Of a DNA stretch of 64,000 bases, positions 61,031 to 64,000 are shown piece by piece. The notes under the pieces were generated by a model. The model worked only from the letters and a program-made list of their open reading frames with translations. It was not told where the DNA came from and ran no database searches. The translations under genes were made by a program, and so were the position numbers. The DNA is from Prostheceraeus crozeri (lineage: Eukaryota; Platyhelminthes; Polycladida; Euryleptidae): contig CAJQUW010005329.1 in the NCBI GenBank assembly GCA_907163375.1, positions 1 to 64,000 of the forward strand, in the 5' to 3' direction. Each line of letters opens with the position of its first letter. Within the stretch, counting starts at the first letter, position 1.

Positions 61031-61664
61031 GTTTGAAGTTTCTCTCGGCCATCACTTGCTGACTGCGGACCTAGCTTCATAGACCACAGCTTATACATCA
61101 GCTTTCTTTACAAGTATCAGCTTACATGTCTATCTGTTAAGAGAAGAAAATTCTTCCCTTGCTTGCACGATATAGAAGGATTCAAGTGACATAACGGGAT
61201 CACGATAAAAGACGATATAAAATTCAAAAGAAAGAGAGACATGAAATACAGTCACAAAAGTTGGACTGTGAAAGGGATTGACACTGCAGGTCATTGCAGT
61301 TAGCAACTGTAGGCATCTCGTCCTATACAGATAATGAAATAGATCCACAAATCTTTTTGTACACCAAACGAGAATTTCATAGAATCCTTGCTCCAGCATA
61401 AAGCCATCATGGTGAAATATATTCGCTAATTTTCAGACTTTTTTTATCATGACTTTTCATGTCTCTTTAATGACTTTTTTTGACTCAATTACATCAGCAA
61501 TAAATAGAACATTAGTCGAGGCTTTGTCACTAAATTGGTTGATTTTACACTTAATTTTCATATATAAAATAATTTTCCGCTTTGATGACGCATTCATTGC
61601 ACTACTGAACTATGCGTCTGAAAAGGCAGATCCTTTTTCACGTCACGCCTAATTCCCTTGACTA

Positions 61665-61722
61665 GCGGAGTCTGGAGATGTACCACTTCATAGGACTCCG
61701 GGACTCCAACTCCACATCCCTA
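61665..61722. repeat. Fragment resembling the ends of the 4219-5000 hAT family
   Basis: About 58 bp with CGGAGTC at the left and ATAGGACTCC...GACTCCAACTCCACATCCCT at the right, echoing the GGAGTCGGAGTCCTAT subterminal units and the CAGGGATG terminus. It is too short for an element body; perhaps two ends brought together by deletion. Confidence 0.4.
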
Positions 61723-64000
61723 CAACATAAGGTCAACGGGAGTAAGATACGAACAAGGGGATTTGTTTCTGAGTAAACTCATTTGCTGGGGTGAACTTAA
61801 CGCTTTCGTTTCTCATCCACTATACGGCCGATCCAGTCGAATTAGTGGCATGGTTTTTTGGAAAGGAATTGCCTCTTGAGGAGAACAAAGTATTTATAAA
61901 CAAATACTTTTTATACAGACCTACTTTTACTGCGACACTTGATAATTTGCATTTAGTAACACGAGCTTAAATTTACCCCGGCATAGCTGCAACTTTGAAT
62001 AGGGAGTTGTGTCGATGTTGAGACATGAAGTAGGCCTGCTGATGATTCATGATATTGGATGAAATGGCAGCAATTCTGGTCTGTTCCCATTTGTCAACTG
62101 AGGATGCAACTCAATATCCAATCATTCTTTTTACACGAGCAAAAAAATAATGACATTCAAAAAGGTAGATTATTTGTAAATGAGAAAAATGTGGCCTTAT
62201 GATATCATACGTAAAACGAAAAAGGCTTGTTTTATCGCTGTCCTGTTCAAAACACAGATGCAATTAATGCTGATTCCTCAATTTCGAACAACATTTGTCT
62301 TTTATTACTAATTTACCACAATACGCTCGCATATGAAATCAAATCGTTTGATGACATTCCGAATTACAGTCATTTGCTTTCCAATTAATTCATATATTTA
62401 TAGTCAGTTTTTAATGACAGTCGTTAATATTGTCAATTAGGAAAGGCGATCATTACCTGCAGAGCACTTGTATCATTGAAAACCTAAAGTGTGCACATGA
62501 TACGCTTGACAAAATCTTTTTAGTCTGTTTGTATTCCTTCTATCAGTTTCTTGGAACTTTGAAACACGGCAGGCAAGAGAACACGATCAGATCAGTGATC
62601 GCAACTGTCCCTCAATATCTCAGCTGTCAATTACACTTGATTCCGATTCACCAGCTCTGTATGTTGTCTGAAATGTCAAACATAAAGTCCATTGCAACAA
62701 AATAAATGACAGGAATTCCGGTCCTTCACTATATAATTACCCACCCTCCCTTTGTCACCGAGATAACTGCTCCCACTAGGGCGCCGCTATCCGGCAAGTG
62801 GTACGTAAGCAGGTGTTATTAGAGCAGAAACGTATCAGCATTTGCCGTCAAATCACCCGTGACGGAGAGTCAATGAAAATCTTTGCTGGAGGCATAACGG
62901 AGCGTGAAATTCTTAATTACTTACAGAATATTCACCTTCGCTGCATTAAAAGGGCTGCATAGTGCAGCAAAGTGTGCCGCCACGGTATATCAGGCCTGCA
63001 TGTATTAGTGGCATTATTGGGGACAGTGTTTAAGTTAAATGAAAACATGTAAACGGCGCCAGTGTGGGTTAAACATGGGTCATTGGCTGTCGGAATCGCA
63101 ACCGTGGCATTGTCATGTCGAAGTTGGCTGCTGTAATGACGCCATTAATCGCGTTTTATATCAAGGTTTCCTGCGACCGGAAATATGAAAATAGCATTCA
63201 AATTTTATTGACTGCATGAATGTCATTTGAATTCTTAAAACCATCGTTGCATGAATTGTTCCGGCTTGTTTCACTGTTAATTAGCTTGATTGTAAATTTA
63301 AACAAGTGCCCCGATAGAAGGTATTAAAAGACAGTCCAAATATATTACGAATCGATAATGCAATTAGTAAAGCATTTTCTTATCATGCTGCGCAGAAGTG
63401 ATTGCTTTCTATCAAAGTTGTCAGAGGTACGCTTTTATCAACACTGAGGAAAGCACCTTGAAAATCACAGTCAAGGCCAAACCAAAGGCACCAACTTTTC
63501 TATGATCAGCTTTTTAAAATGAATTTTCTAACAATTCAAAATTACGGATTATGTCGAAGTAATGATGTAGCATTTTTTCGATTGAGTTGCCACTCGTCGT
63601 GATTGTGAGATCAACGAACAAAATCTTGCTGGAAGGTTGCTTGCCATAATTCCGAAAACAAGCGCAGTTCGCAAAAAAATAAATGTCATGAAATTCACTG
63701 ATTTTGCATTCTTCTATCTCAGTTCAAGAGGAAAATCCTCAAGTCGTTGATTATTTTCTGAAGTCATCAAGCAACATTATTACTTTACAATTGGTTGGCA
63801 TTCATTCATGTGTCATTTGTGTTTCATTAATTCATTGTCATAAAAATATTAGCTGCAATACCATCAGTTTTTTTCAGGAGTTCATCCAATTCTTTCTCCA
63901 AGAGAAAAATACCAACTTTCTCGGTCACCCTTTTTTAATTTTGCGTGTACACCACCGCACCACTTGAAGGCCAACAGCCGATAATTGTGTGTAGCTTTTA
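61723..64000. other. Unassigned terminal region
   Basis: AT-rich sequence with only short random-looking frames. I found no splice-consistent coding segment, RNA gene or terminal-repeat pair. Confidence 0.4.

Overview
This is AT-rich animal DNA with spliced genes, long introns and dense transposon relics. A DEG/ENaC-type channel gene and a TGF-beta family ligand gene place it in Metazoa. The ligand and the mix of hAT, Tc1/mariner, Harbinger-like, LINE and tRNA-SINE debris fit a bilaterian, most likely a marine invertebrate. I cannot name the species. Nothing bacterial (operons, ribosome binding sites) is present.

Layout. 1-2700 is a low-complexity tract made almost only of G and T on the plus strand. 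2718-5690 is a decayed copy of an unrecognised, probably element-borne protein gene, split by a 782-bp non-autonomous hAT element with a perfect 8-bp target duplication. 7247-8869 is an intact intronless DEG/ENaC channel gene (+). 8870-12268 holds three foldback hairpins and no gene. 12269-24528 is a complete seven-exon TMEM144 gene (-), 356 codons with every splice phase agreeing; its introns hold a Tc1 element, a LINE tail, a Harbinger-like MITE, a long-TIR element, a TA-flanked TIR element and a second hAT MITE.

24870-39800 is a gene-free repeat zone: a LINE RT fragment, a nearly intact Tc1/mariner element with a DD34D triad, an old truncated copy and a 304-bp MITE that is an exact internal-deletion product of that family, another RT relic, a multi-copy dispersed repeat, and a recent 1.64-kb palindrome with 693-bp arms.

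39804-54466 is a three-exon TGF-beta superfamily ligand gene (-), 438 aa, with signal peptide, prodomain, furin-type site, a strongly basic spacer and a cystine-knot domain. It lacks the cysteine that normally links the dimer covalently, which is the most interesting protein-level observation here. Its introns contain a LINE tail, a hairpin element, a long-TIR element and a SINE. 54467-64000 has a second SINE, a (TA)n microsatellite, a LINE RT relic and a segment duplicated from 45.7 kb, with no supportable host gene.

The three host genes (channel, predicted carbohydrate/drug-metabolite-type transporter, secreted ligand) show no functional linkage. Exon structures were derived by hand from splice signals, reading phase and family resemblance; no transcript or database evidence was available.
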